A stretch of 64,000 nucleotides of DNA from JANWXD01 sp037446115 (GTDB lineage: Bacteria > Acidobacteriota > Terriglobia > Bryobacterales > Bryobacteraceae): the NCBI GenBank assembly GCA_037446115.1, contig JBBIJF010000016.1, positions 1-64,000 of the forward strand, in the 5' to 3' direction. A program made the translations under genes and the position numbers. Positions 52,003 through 60,578 of this stretch are shown one piece after another; position 1 is the stretch's first letter, and every line of letters begins with the position of its first letter. The notes below the pieces were generated by a model. That model was given only the letters and a program-made list of their open reading frames with translations, did no database searches and had not been told where the DNA came from.

Positions 52003-54225
52003 GTGGCCGCTCCAATCACATTCGTTCCCTCTGCCACCGAGCAAGAAGCTCTCGCGCGCGCTGCGGCGTTTTTCGGAATCGAGCCTGAGTACTGGGACGT
52101 TTGGGGCGTGCGGCACGCCGCCGGACCTGACGTCGTGCGCGCGATCCTGACGGCCATGGGCGTGAATTGCTCATGCCGGGAGACCCTGGATGGCGCCCTG
52201 GAGGACGCACTCTGGCAAGAGTGGTCGCAACCGCTTCCTCCGGTGGTGGTGCTCTCCGAGACCGCCCGCGAACTGCCGCTCTACGTGCCCCCGGATGCGC
52301 TGGAGGCGCGGATCGCGATCCGCTGGGAGGAAGGAGGCCGCGAGCACTACGCGGTGGCGCTCGGCGAAGTGCCGGAGTCCGGAGAAGCTTGCCTGCGCGG
52401 CCGTAGCTTTCGGCGCAAGCTCGCCCCGCTGCCCCCGCTGCGCCCGGGCTACCATTCCCTCCGGGCGGAAATCGGCGGCACGTCGGCCTCCGCCTCCCTC
52501 ATCGTCTACCCCGAGCGCGCCTGGATCCCGCCCGAGCTGGCTTCGGGCGGGCGCATGGCGGGCATCGCGATCAGCTTGTTCGGGCTGCGCTCGGCCCGCA
52601 ACTGGGGTTGCGGTGATTTCACGGACCTCGAGCAGTTCATTGACTGGGCTGCCGAGGAGGCGGGTGTATCGTTCATCGCCCTCAATCCCCTCCATGCCAT
52701 TCACAACCGCCAGCCGTTCAACACCAGCCCATATCTGCCGAACTCGATCTTCTACCGCAATCCCATTTACCTGGATGTGGAACGCATCGAAGATTTCCAG
52801 CGCTCACGGCGCGCCCGGGCCTTGTTGGAGAGCCCCCAGATGCAGCAGGAAATCCGCGCACTGCGCGCCGCGCCGCTGGTCGAATACGAGCGGGTCTGGG
52901 CGCTGAAGCGGCTCCTGCTCGGCATGGCGTACGAGACCTTCGTCGAGGAAGGCGGCTCGCTTCGCCAGGAGGCGTTCCATGCTTACTGCGCCCGCGAGGG
53001 CGACCTGCTCGAGCGTTTCGCCGTGTACTGTGCTCTGGATGAGTGGATCCACAGCCGGACGCCGGAGATCTGGGTCTGGCCGGACTGGCCGGAGCCGTAC
53101 CGGGATCCGGATTCGGACGCGGTGCACTACTTTGCGCGCGAGCACCAGCGCGAGGTTCTGTTTCACAAATACGTCCAATGGCAAATCGAGCTGCAGCTGG
53201 CCCGCGCGCAGGAACACGCGCGGCAGAAGGGCATGCGGATCGGCCTCTATCATGACCTGGCCCTCGCCACCGACCGCTGCGGTTCCGATCTCTGGGCCCA
53301 CCGGCCGTTCTTTGCGAACGGCTGCCGCGTGGGCGCTCCGCCGGACGACTTCTCGCCTGGCGGACAGGACTGGGGCTTCCCGCCGCCCAACGCCCGCCGC
53401 CACCGCCAGGATGGCTATCGCCTGTTCATCGAATCCATCCGCCGCAACTGCGCCCACGGGGGCGCCCTGCGGATTGATCACGTCATGCGGTTTTTCCGCC
53501 TGTTCTGGATTCCCGACGGCATGGAGGCCTCACGTGGCGCCTACGTCCGCGACTTTTTCGAAGACCTGCTGGGCATCCTCGCTCTCGAGAGCGCCCGCAA
53601 CCGTGTGGTGATCATCGGGGAGGACCTGGGGACCGTCGAGCCCTGGATCCGTACGGAACTGGAGCGATTCGGCGTGCTCGGCTACCGGGTGCTCTACTTC
53701 GAAAAGACGCAAGAAGGCAGCTTTCGGGGGCCGGAGGAATACCCGCGCCAAGCGCTGGTTGCCGCCACGACGCACGACCTTCCGACGCTGGCGGGCTTCT
53801 GGCTGGGTTGCGACATCGAGGCGCGCCGGGCGGCAGGGCGACTGTCGGAGCGCCACTACCAGGAGGCTCTCCAGGTCAGAGCCCGCGATAAACAAAGGCT
53901 TGTGGAGGCGCTGTCCAAAGCCGGTCTGCTTGCCGAAGGGGACGCGCGCCGGGCGGCGGACACCGGCGAGTTCACGGCCGAGCTACAAAGTGCCGTCATC
54001 GGCTTTCTCTGCGCCACGCCTTGCATGTTGGCGCTACTCAACCAGGAAGACCTGACCGGGGAAACCGAACAGCAGAACCTGCCTGGAACCACGGCGGAAT
54101 ACCCCAACTGGCGGCGGAAGATGCGGCTCAGCGTCGAGGAATTGCGGAGCAGTCCCCAAGGAAAGGCAATCACGGCCATGCTCTGCCGGTGGCTGGAAGC
54201 CAGCGGCCGTCTGAACCGCTCGTGA
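52003..54225 (+). CDS. malQ: 4-alpha-glucanotransferase, GH77
   Basis: 740 residues from GTG 52003. Disproportionates maltooligosaccharides, in maltose use or glycogen breakdown. An N-terminal accessory segment is followed by the GH77 barrel: ISLFGLRSARNWGCGDFTDL, FNTSPYLPNS, RIDHVMRFFRLFWIP with the nucleophile Asp in ALRIDHVM, VIIGEDLGTVEPWI with the acid/base Glu and TTHDLPTLAGFW with the transition-state Asp. The longer frame from 51976 is rejected because a TAGAAT hexamer lies just before GTG 52003. The N-terminal extension, as in plant DPE2-like and MalQ forms, needs structural comparison. Partner in glycogen metabolism of glgB. Confidence 0.94.
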   Translation: MAAPITFVPSATEQEALARAAAFFGIEPEYWDVWGVRHAAGPDVVRAILTAMGVNCSCRETLDGALEDALWQEWSQPLPPVVVLSETARELPLYVPPDALEARIAIRWEEGGREHYAVALGEVPESGEACLRGRSFRRKLAPLPPLRPGYHSLRAEIGGTSASASLIVYPERAWIPPELASGGRMAGIAISLFGLRSARNWGCGDFTDLEQFIDWAAEEAGVSFIALNPLHAIHNRQPFNTSPYLPNSIFYRNPIYLDVERIEDFQRSRRARALLESPQMQQEIRALRAAPLVEYERVWALKRLLLGMAYETFVEEGGSLRQEAFHAYCAREGDLLERFAVYCALDEWIHSRTPEIWVWPDWPEPYRDPDSDAVHYFAREHQREVLFHKYVQWQIELQLARAQEHARQKGMRIGLYHDLALATDRCGSDLWAHRPFFANGCRVGAPPDDFSPGGQDWGFPPPNARRHRQDGYRLFIESIRRNCAHGGALRIDHVMRFFRLFWIPDGMEASRGAYVRDFFEDLLGILALESARNRVVIIGEDLGTVEPWIRTELERFGVLGYRVLYFEKTQEGSFRGPEEYPRQALVAATTHDLPTLAGFWLGCDIEARRAAGRLSERHYQEALQVRARDKQRLVEALSKAGLLAEGDARRAADTGEFTAELQSAVIGFLCATPCMLALLNQEDLTGETEQQNLPGTTAEYPNWRRKMRLSVEELRSSPQGKAITAMLCRWLEASGRLNRS

Positions 54226-54254
54226 AGGTTACGGTGCAACTGCTGGAAACCGGC

Positions 54255-54283
54255 TTGACAGCCTCCTGAGACGGCGCTATATT
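54255..54283 (+). promoter_or_regulatory. Sigma70-type promoter of the TonB-receptor gene
   Basis: TTGACA (54255-54260) and TATATT (54278-54283) are separated by 17 bases, the best housekeeping promoter in the window. The transcript would start near 54290 and run through a leader of about 55 bases to ATG 54346, with TAGGGGGT ten bases before it. Confidence 0.82.
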
Positions 54284-54345
54284 CGGGGTGACCCGCAAAT
54301 GGGAGTATTTCGGGCCCTAATGTCTTGTAGGGGGTTTCACGCAGC

Positions 54346-57300
54346 ATGCGGCGACGATGCATCCTCCTCCTCTCCGTCGCCATCCTCGGCTGGTCGCAGG
54401 AATGGCGCGGCAGCATCACCGGCAAAGTAACCGATCCCCAGGGGGCTGTCGTTCCCGGCGCCGTGATCGTGGTAACCAATGTGGACACCAACGCGGTCAG
54501 CCGGACGGCCACCAACGAAACCGGCTATTTTGAAGTCGGTCTTCTCAATCCGGGCAGATACAGCGTGGCGGCAGAAGCACCGGGCTTCAAACGTTTCGTG
54601 CGCACCGGCCTCGAACTGAACGTGGCAGGACGCCTCAACATCGAAATCACGCTGGAAGTCGGAGCCGTCACCGAGACGGTGCAAGTCACCGCCGAGGCGC
54701 CTCTGCTCGACACCACCACAGCCAGCGGCGGTCGCGTCCTCGACAACAAGCAGATCATGCAATTGCCGTTCAACGACCTGAACCCGTTCGCCTTGGCCAC
54801 GCTGGCTCCCGGCATGCACTGGACAGGTCAGCCGGCCTACCGCCGGCCTTTCGACAACGCGGGCACGTCGTCATTTAACACCATGGGCGGTGTAGGCCAG
54901 AACGAGTACACTATTGACAACGCCCCGGTCACCGGCACGGGCCGGCGTGTAGGCTTCGTGCCGCCTGCCGACGCGGTGGAGGAATTCCGGCTGGAGACCG
55001 CCAGTTTTGACGCAGCCGTCGGCCACACCTCCGGCGCACTAATCAACGTCATGACCAAAGCCGGAACCAATGCGTTCCACGGGACCCTTTATGATCAGCA
55101 CTGGCAGCAGCGATGGAACGCCACGCGGCATTTCACACGCCTGGCCTGGGAAGATCAAGTGCGCCAGGGCAAGATCAGCAAGGATACTCCCAAGCAGGCT
55201 TCCGGGCGGTCGAATAACTTCGGCGCGACACTGGGCGGGCGGATTATCCGCGACAAGCTCTTTTTCTTTGGCAGCTACAACGGCATATACCAGAAGAAAG
55301 CCGAGGATACAGCCGCGATCAACCGCACCGTACCGAAGGAAGCCTGGCGCCAGGGCGATTTTTCCGACCTGCTGGCGGTTGACGCGGTCAAGTACACAAT
55401 CTACGATCCCCGCTCGGCCCGCCTCGAAGGAAACCGCGTCGTGCGCACTCCGTTCCCTGGCAACAAAGGCATCCCGGTCTTGAATCCGCTGTACAAGTTC
55501 TACGAGCCGCTCTATCCGAAGCCTAACAACGTCCCCGGGCTTGTATCGGCCGAGGGGGTCAACAACTGGTACGCCGCCGCCATGCCGAAGGACGAGCGGT
55601 TTAACTCGCTCGTGAATCGCTGGGACTACAACCTTTCCGAAAACAAAAAATTGTTCGGCCGCTGGTATTGGAACCACCGTCTGGCGGACGAGTACGATTG
55701 GACCTATCCCACCAAGCGCGGCCTTCACACCAACGGCTTGGTGCGGATCAACAAGGGCGGCGGCGGAAACTACGTGTGGACCCTCAATAGCACCAATGTG
55801 TTGGATCTCGGTGTGAGTTGGACGAGGTTCAACGAGGGCTCCGAAAGGCCGGTGCAGGCCCAGTTCAAGCCGAGCGACGTCGGTCTGCCCAAGTACCTGG
55901 ACGAAAAGGCAGGAGATTTACACGTGCTGCCGCGACTGGACTTCGACACGATCGAAGATTTCAGTGGAGATTATCCGGCTATCACGATTCGTGGCACCAC
56001 AGGGCTCGGGCGCGTCCAGATGAACACGGTCAAGGGCAGCCATTCCCTCAAGTACGGCTGGGAAGAGCGGCGTTACTGGACCACCAGTGCGGGTCCCGGC
56101 TACACGTCCGGACGGTTTCAGTTCAACAACACCTTCACTCGGGCCCGAGACGACACCACGACGGCGGCCAACCACGCCCACGACTGGGCGGCGTTCATGA
56201 TGGGCTTGCCGTACAGCATCTCGATCGATACCAACGACAGCGCGATCTGGTCCACGCGATACCGGGCCCTCTACCTCCAGGACGACTGGCGCCTGACACG
56301 CAGGTTGCGGCTCAATCTGGGCTTGCGCTATGAGCGCGAAGGCGGGGTCACCGAGCGCTTCCACCGGGGCATCGGGGGCGGCTTCCTGGCCGACTTCAAG
56401 CCGGTTTTCGCCGACCTGGTTGAGGCTGCCTACGCCGCCAGTCCGCTGCCGGAGCTGCCAGCCGCTCAGTTCAAGGTGCGGGGCGGCGTGGAATACCTCG
56501 GAACACGCTTCAAGACGTACAGCAACGGCACACACCATTTTCTGCCGCGTATCGGCGTGGTCTACCAGATCAACGACAACACCGTGCTCCGCGGCGGCTA
56601 CGGCTGGTGGTATGACACCCTCAACAGCAACAACGACCGTCCGAGCCAGGCGGGCTACAGTCAACCCACTTCCACCGTCGTGACCACCGATCGAGGACTG
56701 ACGCTTTGCTGCGGGGTCGGCTCGATTTCCAACCTCTCGCCCGCCAACAACCCGATGTTGGATCCCTTCCCGGTGCGGGCTGACGGAACCCGGTTTGACC
56801 GGCCCTACGGCAACCGTCTGGGCGGCTATATCATCCAGGGTTCAGCCATGACGGTCCTGCCCCGGGAGTACTCGCCCGCTTGGCAGCAGCGGTGGCGTAT
56901 CGGGGTTCAGCGGGAGATTACGCGAGATATGGTCGTCGACGTGTCTTATAACGGCGCCTACTCGAAGATCCCCGTACTCCAGCGCATCAACTACCTTCCA
57001 CAGCAGTACTGGGCTACCGGCAACGTGCGCGTACAGGCTGTGGACGACGACATGAACCGGAGCCTTCCGAACCCATTCAATATCCGGAACCTCGCTCCCC
57101 TTCAGTCCACCGATCCCACGCTGTACAATTTTCTGGCCACGCGGGGCTTCTTCACCGGCACCACGATCCGCAAGAACCAGCTGCTCCGCCTGTTCCCCAA
57201 TCTCTCCGGTACGATGTCCGGGCTGCGCCCCGGCGTGGACTTCAAGGCGTCGCGGGGGGCTAACCGTTACCACGATCTCCAAGTGCAGTTCAACCGGAGA

Positions 57301-57999
57301 TTCGCCCGCGGCTTCCAAACGACCGTGATGTATACCTACGCTTACGGTGAAGAGTCCGATTTCTACGCCAACGAGTTTGACACGAAGCCCTCCTGGCGGC
57401 CGCAGGATTCCATCCGGCCTCACCGCTTCGTCTGGAGCGCCATCTACGAACTACCGTTCGGCAAAGGGCGGCGTTGGGTAACGGGCGGCCCGCTCGAGCA
57501 CGTGGTCGGCGGCTGGCAGTTGAGCTGGGTGTACCAGTATCAAAACGGCCGCGTGACGGACTGGGGCAACCGCTTCTTCTATGGGGACCTAAGCAAAATC
57601 AAGGAGCTCTTCCGGCACAAAGCGGTTCACGCCAAGGACATCCACATGTGGTTCGATCCAGGCATCCGCTATACGGGCGCCGGTGCGGTTCCGCAGGGGT
57701 TCGTGGGCTTCGAGGGTCGCTCTGCCATGCAGCCCGGCAGCTATCATGTGCGCGTGTTCCCGACCCGGTTGGACGCCCTGCGCCAGGACGGCATCCGGAA
57801 CTGGGATGTGAAGGTCAAGCGCGTGTTCCGCATCACGGAGCGCTGGCGGGCAAGTTTCGATGTGGACATGCTCAACGCTACGAACCACACGAACTTTGCG
57901 GCACCGAACACGGACCCGACCAGCAGCAACTTCGGGCGGGTCACGGCCCAGAACGGCCTGAGCCGGCTAATTCAGTTCAACCTCCGGATCGAGTTCTAG
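54346..57999 (+). CDS. Oar-like TonB-dependent outer-membrane receptor
   Basis: 1217 residues. Signal peptide (MRRRCILLLSVAILGWSQ), carboxypeptidase-regulatory domain (about 20-105, GKVTDPQGAVVPGAVIVV, LLNPGRYSVAAEAPGFKRF), plug (about 110-240, GQNEYTIDNAPVTG, ALINVMTKAGTNAFHG) and a long beta-barrel ending in the aromatic terminus LIQFNLRIEF. Typical of acidobacterial Oar/TonB receptors that import large substrates, probably oligosaccharides. No TonB box was identified with certainty and no SusD partner is present. A perfect promoter precedes it, and a 13-bp tandem repeat plus terminator follow. The homologue at 60579 is on the other strand. Confidence 0.92.
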   Translation: MRRRCILLLSVAILGWSQEWRGSITGKVTDPQGAVVPGAVIVVTNVDTNAVSRTATNETGYFEVGLLNPGRYSVAAEAPGFKRFVRTGLELNVAGRLNIEITLEVGAVTETVQVTAEAPLLDTTTASGGRVLDNKQIMQLPFNDLNPFALATLAPGMHWTGQPAYRRPFDNAGTSSFNTMGGVGQNEYTIDNAPVTGTGRRVGFVPPADAVEEFRLETASFDAAVGHTSGALINVMTKAGTNAFHGTLYDQHWQQRWNATRHFTRLAWEDQVRQGKISKDTPKQASGRSNNFGATLGGRIIRDKLFFFGSYNGIYQKKAEDTAAINRTVPKEAWRQGDFSDLLAVDAVKYTIYDPRSARLEGNRVVRTPFPGNKGIPVLNPLYKFYEPLYPKPNNVPGLVSAEGVNNWYAAAMPKDERFNSLVNRWDYNLSENKKLFGRWYWNHRLADEYDWTYPTKRGLHTNGLVRINKGGGGNYVWTLNSTNVLDLGVSWTRFNEGSERPVQAQFKPSDVGLPKYLDEKAGDLHVLPRLDFDTIEDFSGDYPAITIRGTTGLGRVQMNTVKGSHSLKYGWEERRYWTTSAGPGYTSGRFQFNNTFTRARDDTTTAANHAHDWAAFMMGLPYSISIDTNDSAIWSTRYRALYLQDDWRLTRRLRLNLGLRYEREGGVTERFHRGIGGGFLADFKPVFADLVEAAYAASPLPELPAAQFKVRGGVEYLGTRFKTYSNGTHHFLPRIGVVYQINDNTVLRGGYGWWYDTLNSNNDRPSQAGYSQPTSTVVTTDRGLTLCCGVGSISNLSPANNPMLDPFPVRADGTRFDRPYGNRLGGYIIQGSAMTVLPREYSPAWQQRWRIGVQREITRDMVVDVSYNGAYSKIPVLQRINYLPQQYWATGNVRVQAVDDDMNRSLPNPFNIRNLAPLQSTDPTLYNFLATRGFFTGTTIRKNQLLRLFPNLSGTMSGLRPGVDFKASRGANRYHDLQVQFNRRFARGFQTTVMYTYAYGEESDFYANEFDTKPSWRPQDSIRPHRFVWSAIYELPFGKGRRWVTGGPLEHVVGGWQLSWVYQYQNGRVTDWGNRFFYGDLSKIKELFRHKAVHAKDIHMWFDPGIRYTGAGAVPQGFVGFEGRSAMQPGSYHVRVFPTRLDALRQDGIRNWDVKVKRVFRITERWRASFDVDMLNATNHTNFAAPNTDPTSSNFGRVTAQNGLSRLIQFNLRIEF

Positions 58000-58024
58000 G
58001 AAAAACCCGTCGGAAAAACCCGTC
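57999..58024 (+). repeat. 13-bp perfect tandem duplication after the receptor stop
   Basis: GGAAAAACCCGTC occurs twice back to back (57999-58011 and 58012-58024), beginning on the last base of the stop codon. Its position in the 3' untranslated region suggests slippage or a duplicated processing site; no function is known. Confidence 0.75.
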
Positions 58025-58029
58025 AGCGT

Positions 58030-58046
58030 GGTGTGGCACCTTTTTT
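58030..58046 (+). terminator. Intrinsic terminator of the TonB-receptor transcript
   Basis: GGTG (58030-58033), loop TGG, CACC (58037-58040), then six Ts (58041-58046). The stem is short but the U tract is complete, about 30 bases after the stop. Confidence 0.6.
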
Positions 58047-58082
58047 CGCCTTGCTTCCCCGCAAAGCCGGCAGAGCATCCCT

Positions 58083-60395
58083 CTACTTCCCGATATAACC
58101 CAGGCTCCTCAGCCGCTCGATCTGCCGGGGATCGAGCGGGGCTTGCCCGCCCTGGCCCACCAGCTCGCGCACCTGCTTCTGCGCTTCGATCCAGCCGTCC
58201 AACTCCGCCTTCAGACGGCGCACGACATCGGGATGCTGCACCGCCACGTTCCGTGTTTCGCTCCGGTCCGCCCGTCGGTCATATAACTCGACCTCCGGCA
58301 AGCCCGCCTGCCGGGCCCGGTCCCGCCAGATCAGCTTCCACTCCGCGGTGATCAGCGCCGCCGTAGCGGTGCGGTATTCGGGCACAAAACCTGAAGACTT
58401 GGCATTCGGGTGGGCAAAGCGCCACGCCGCCACCGGAACCTTGCGTACGAAGTCTGCGCCGCGAATCAAAGGAACGAGGCTTTGACCCTGCACGAGCCCG
58501 GAAGGCCGAAGGCCGAGCAGGTCCAGCACGGTGGGCACCAGATCCATCAACTGGACCGGCACGGCGATTCGTCTGGCGGGAAGCAGCTTTGGGTTCCACA
58601 TGAGCCATGCAACGTGCGTGAGTTCCTGATACAGGGAGTGGCCATGGGCCGTCCATCCGTGCTCGAAAAACTCCTCCCCATGGTCGGAGATCACAATCAA
58701 GAGCGTGTCCTCCCAGATCCCCAGTTGCTTCAATTTGGCGGCCAGCCGCTTGATGCTTGCGTCATTGTGTGCGATCTCGGCGTCATAGCGTTCGAGCGCC
58801 TGCCGCAAAAACCGGTCCGGCTCAATACCTTTGTTGCGGCAGTCGGCGCGGCTGACGGTAGCGCCCCCTCCGTACATGCGCTGGTCCCGCAGCCGGGCGT
58901 AGTCGCGGTTAAACTGCCCCGTCTCGGAGGGGTTCGCAAACCGGGCTTCGAATTCCGCGGGCGGCCGGTAGGGGGCGTGCGGATCGCTCGAGTGCGCGTA
59001 AAGGAAAAACGGCTCATCGCGATGGCGCTCAAGCCACGAGGTCAACGCCTGATGGAGGGCGGCGGAATCCGTCCCGCGGTCGGCCTCCTCGGTCCGCATG
59101 CGGTGAATCAACGGATATTCGGCCAAGTAATCCAATCCGCGCTCCAGGCCGCTGGCGCGTCCGGCAAACGGATTCGTGACGAAGCTCGCGGTGACGTAGC
59201 CGGCCCGGCGCAACTCAGCGGCCAGTGTCGTGGCGCCCGGAGGAATCAGGTCATTGTCGCGCACGATCCCCGTGGCGTAGGGCGAAAGAGAGGTCATCAG
59301 CGAAGGCACGGAAGCTTTGGTCCAGGGCGCCTGCGCCTGCGCGTCGTCAAATACCACGCCTTCGGCGCCCAGCCGCTTCAAAAACGGCGTCGTTTCGCGG
59401 CCGTAGCCGTAGACACTCATGTGGTCAGGCCGCATCGTACAAACCAGATACAGGAGCACGTTCGGGCGCTTGCGCGCGCCCGGCGCCACCATCACCGGGT
59501 TGGCCCACAGTGCGACCGCCCCCGGCTCAGCGGCGCCGGCCTCGAAGACCAACTTTACGCTCCGGCGAGCGAACCCGCTCAAGTCGGCCTCCGCCTCCTG
59601 CCAGACGAACGGGTCCTCCAGCGTCGTTTGGTAGAGTTCGGTCCCGTTGACGAGCACTCGGAAGGCCACAGGTTTCCGCTCGGCCACGCCGGCGGCGAAG
59701 CGAATTTTCGCCCGCTCTGGAACGCGTATCTCCCAAGTGAGAGACGACGGCGCGTGCGCGTAAAGGACGTTGCGAAAATCATCCCGCTTGCCGAGGAACT
59801 GCCGTCCCACGGCCTCCGGAAAATAGGTCCGCCGGGGCACAAGCTCGATGAAGTCAATCGCCACCAAGGCCGTCAAACTATCGGTGGGCATGATCGCCAG
59901 CGGCCGGCTCCCCTTAGGCGCCTGGATCTTCACCGGGAAACGGTAGACCTGATATTGCCGCGGCGGCCCCAGTTTCTGGCGAAATTCGTCCGGGCCGATC
60001 TTGATCTTGACCTCTTGCCCTCCTTCGGCCATCATCCGGATCCGAACGGCTTCGTAAAGGCTCCAGTCAATGGACACGTCTTTCGGCGAGAGGATGACGG
60101 GCGTGCCGCCTTCGCCTTTCAGAATCAGATCGCCGTCACGCAGTCCCATGCGCCCGCGAAGCAGAATCCAGTTGGCGTCTTTCTCGGTATAGAAATCTTT
60201 CCAGACCATGGGATCCGCCACGCGCGCCGAGGAGGGCTGTTCCGGAGCGCGCACCACCGCCGCCTTCAGGTTGTCATCGAAGCGGTAAAGAGTCATTTCC
60301 GCTTCGGGCTGGGGCGCGGGAGCCTCCTTCCGGCAGCCGGTCAGCGCCAGGGCGATGGCGACGGCGGCAGCGAAAGGTGGGCAAAGCCGCAGCAT
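58083..60395 (-). CDS. Sulfatase-superfamily lipoprotein with an altered active site
   Basis: 770 residues with a lipoprotein signal ending ALALTG-Cys21, so probably membrane anchored. Residues 40-300 form beta-rich accessory domains; residues 308-770 are an alkaline-phosphatase/sulfatase-fold hydrolase: PNVLLYLV, TMRPDHMSVYGYGRETTP, APWTKASVPSLMTSL, HSSDPHAPYRPP and VISDHGEEFFEHG (Asp571, His572). The formylglycine motif CxPxR is missing; the nucleophile position is occupied by Thr359, as in phosphotransferase-like members. The first metal-ligand Asp of the usual V-D-T-L-R motif is Cys319. Function therefore uncertain: hydrolase, transferase or inactive. Divergent from nothing and flanked by TonB receptors on both sides. 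Confidence 0.8.
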   Translation of the reverse strand: MLRLCPPFAAAVAIALALTGCRKEAPAPQPEAEMTLYRFDDNLKAAVVRAPEQPSSARVADPMVWKDFYTEKDANWILLRGRMGLRDGDLILKGEGGTPVILSPKDVSIDWSLYEAVRIRMMAEGGQEVKIKIGPDEFRQKLGPPRQYQVYRFPVKIQAPKGSRPLAIMPTDSLTALVAIDFIELVPRRTYFPEAVGRQFLGKRDDFRNVLYAHAPSSLTWEIRVPERAKIRFAAGVAERKPVAFRVLVNGTELYQTTLEDPFVWQEAEADLSGFARRSVKLVFEAGAAEPGAVALWANPVMVAPGARKRPNVLLYLVCTMRPDHMSVYGYGRETTPFLKRLGAEGVVFDDAQAQAPWTKASVPSLMTSLSPYATGIVRDNDLIPPGATTLAAELRRAGYVTASFVTNPFAGRASGLERGLDYLAEYPLIHRMRTEEADRGTDSAALHQALTSWLERHRDEPFFLYAHSSDPHAPYRPPAEFEARFANPSETGQFNRDYARLRDQRMYGGGATVSRADCRNKGIEPDRFLRQALERYDAEIAHNDASIKRLAAKLKQLGIWEDTLLIVISDHGEEFFEHGWTAHGHSLYQELTHVAWLMWNPKLLPARRIAVPVQLMDLVPTVLDLLGLRPSGLVQGQSLVPLIRGADFVRKVPVAAWRFAHPNAKSSGFVPEYRTATAALITAEWKLIWRDRARQAGLPEVELYDRRADRSETRNVAVQHPDVVRRLKAELDGWIEAQKQVRELVGQGGQAPLDPRQIERLRSLGYIGK

Positions 60396-60578
60396 GCTGC
60401 CTTACATTTTCCCCCGAGTCGGGGCGGCCTTCCGGCTGGGGGTCCCGTGAACGCCCGCCTGCGGTTCCGCGGCCAGCCCGGCATTGTGAGCCGCGGTCAC
60501 GGGAAACACGAACGCGGTTTCCGCCGTCGCAGAGGGCACAGCCACGCAGCCTGTCGCCTCGGGCGCAACCCGTCCGGG
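60396..60578. other. Intergenic region without a recognised feature
   Basis: 183 bases between the sulfatase-like gene start and the second TonB receptor stop, the longest gap in the window. It is very GC rich. A minus-strand frame of about 45 codons runs through it but has no promoter or ribosome binding site. I see no tRNA, terminator with a U tract, or repeat here. Confidence 0.5.

Noticed and set aside
60396..60578. Small minus-strand frame in the longest intergenic region
   Set aside because: No promoter or ribosome binding site, and composition is explained by high GC.
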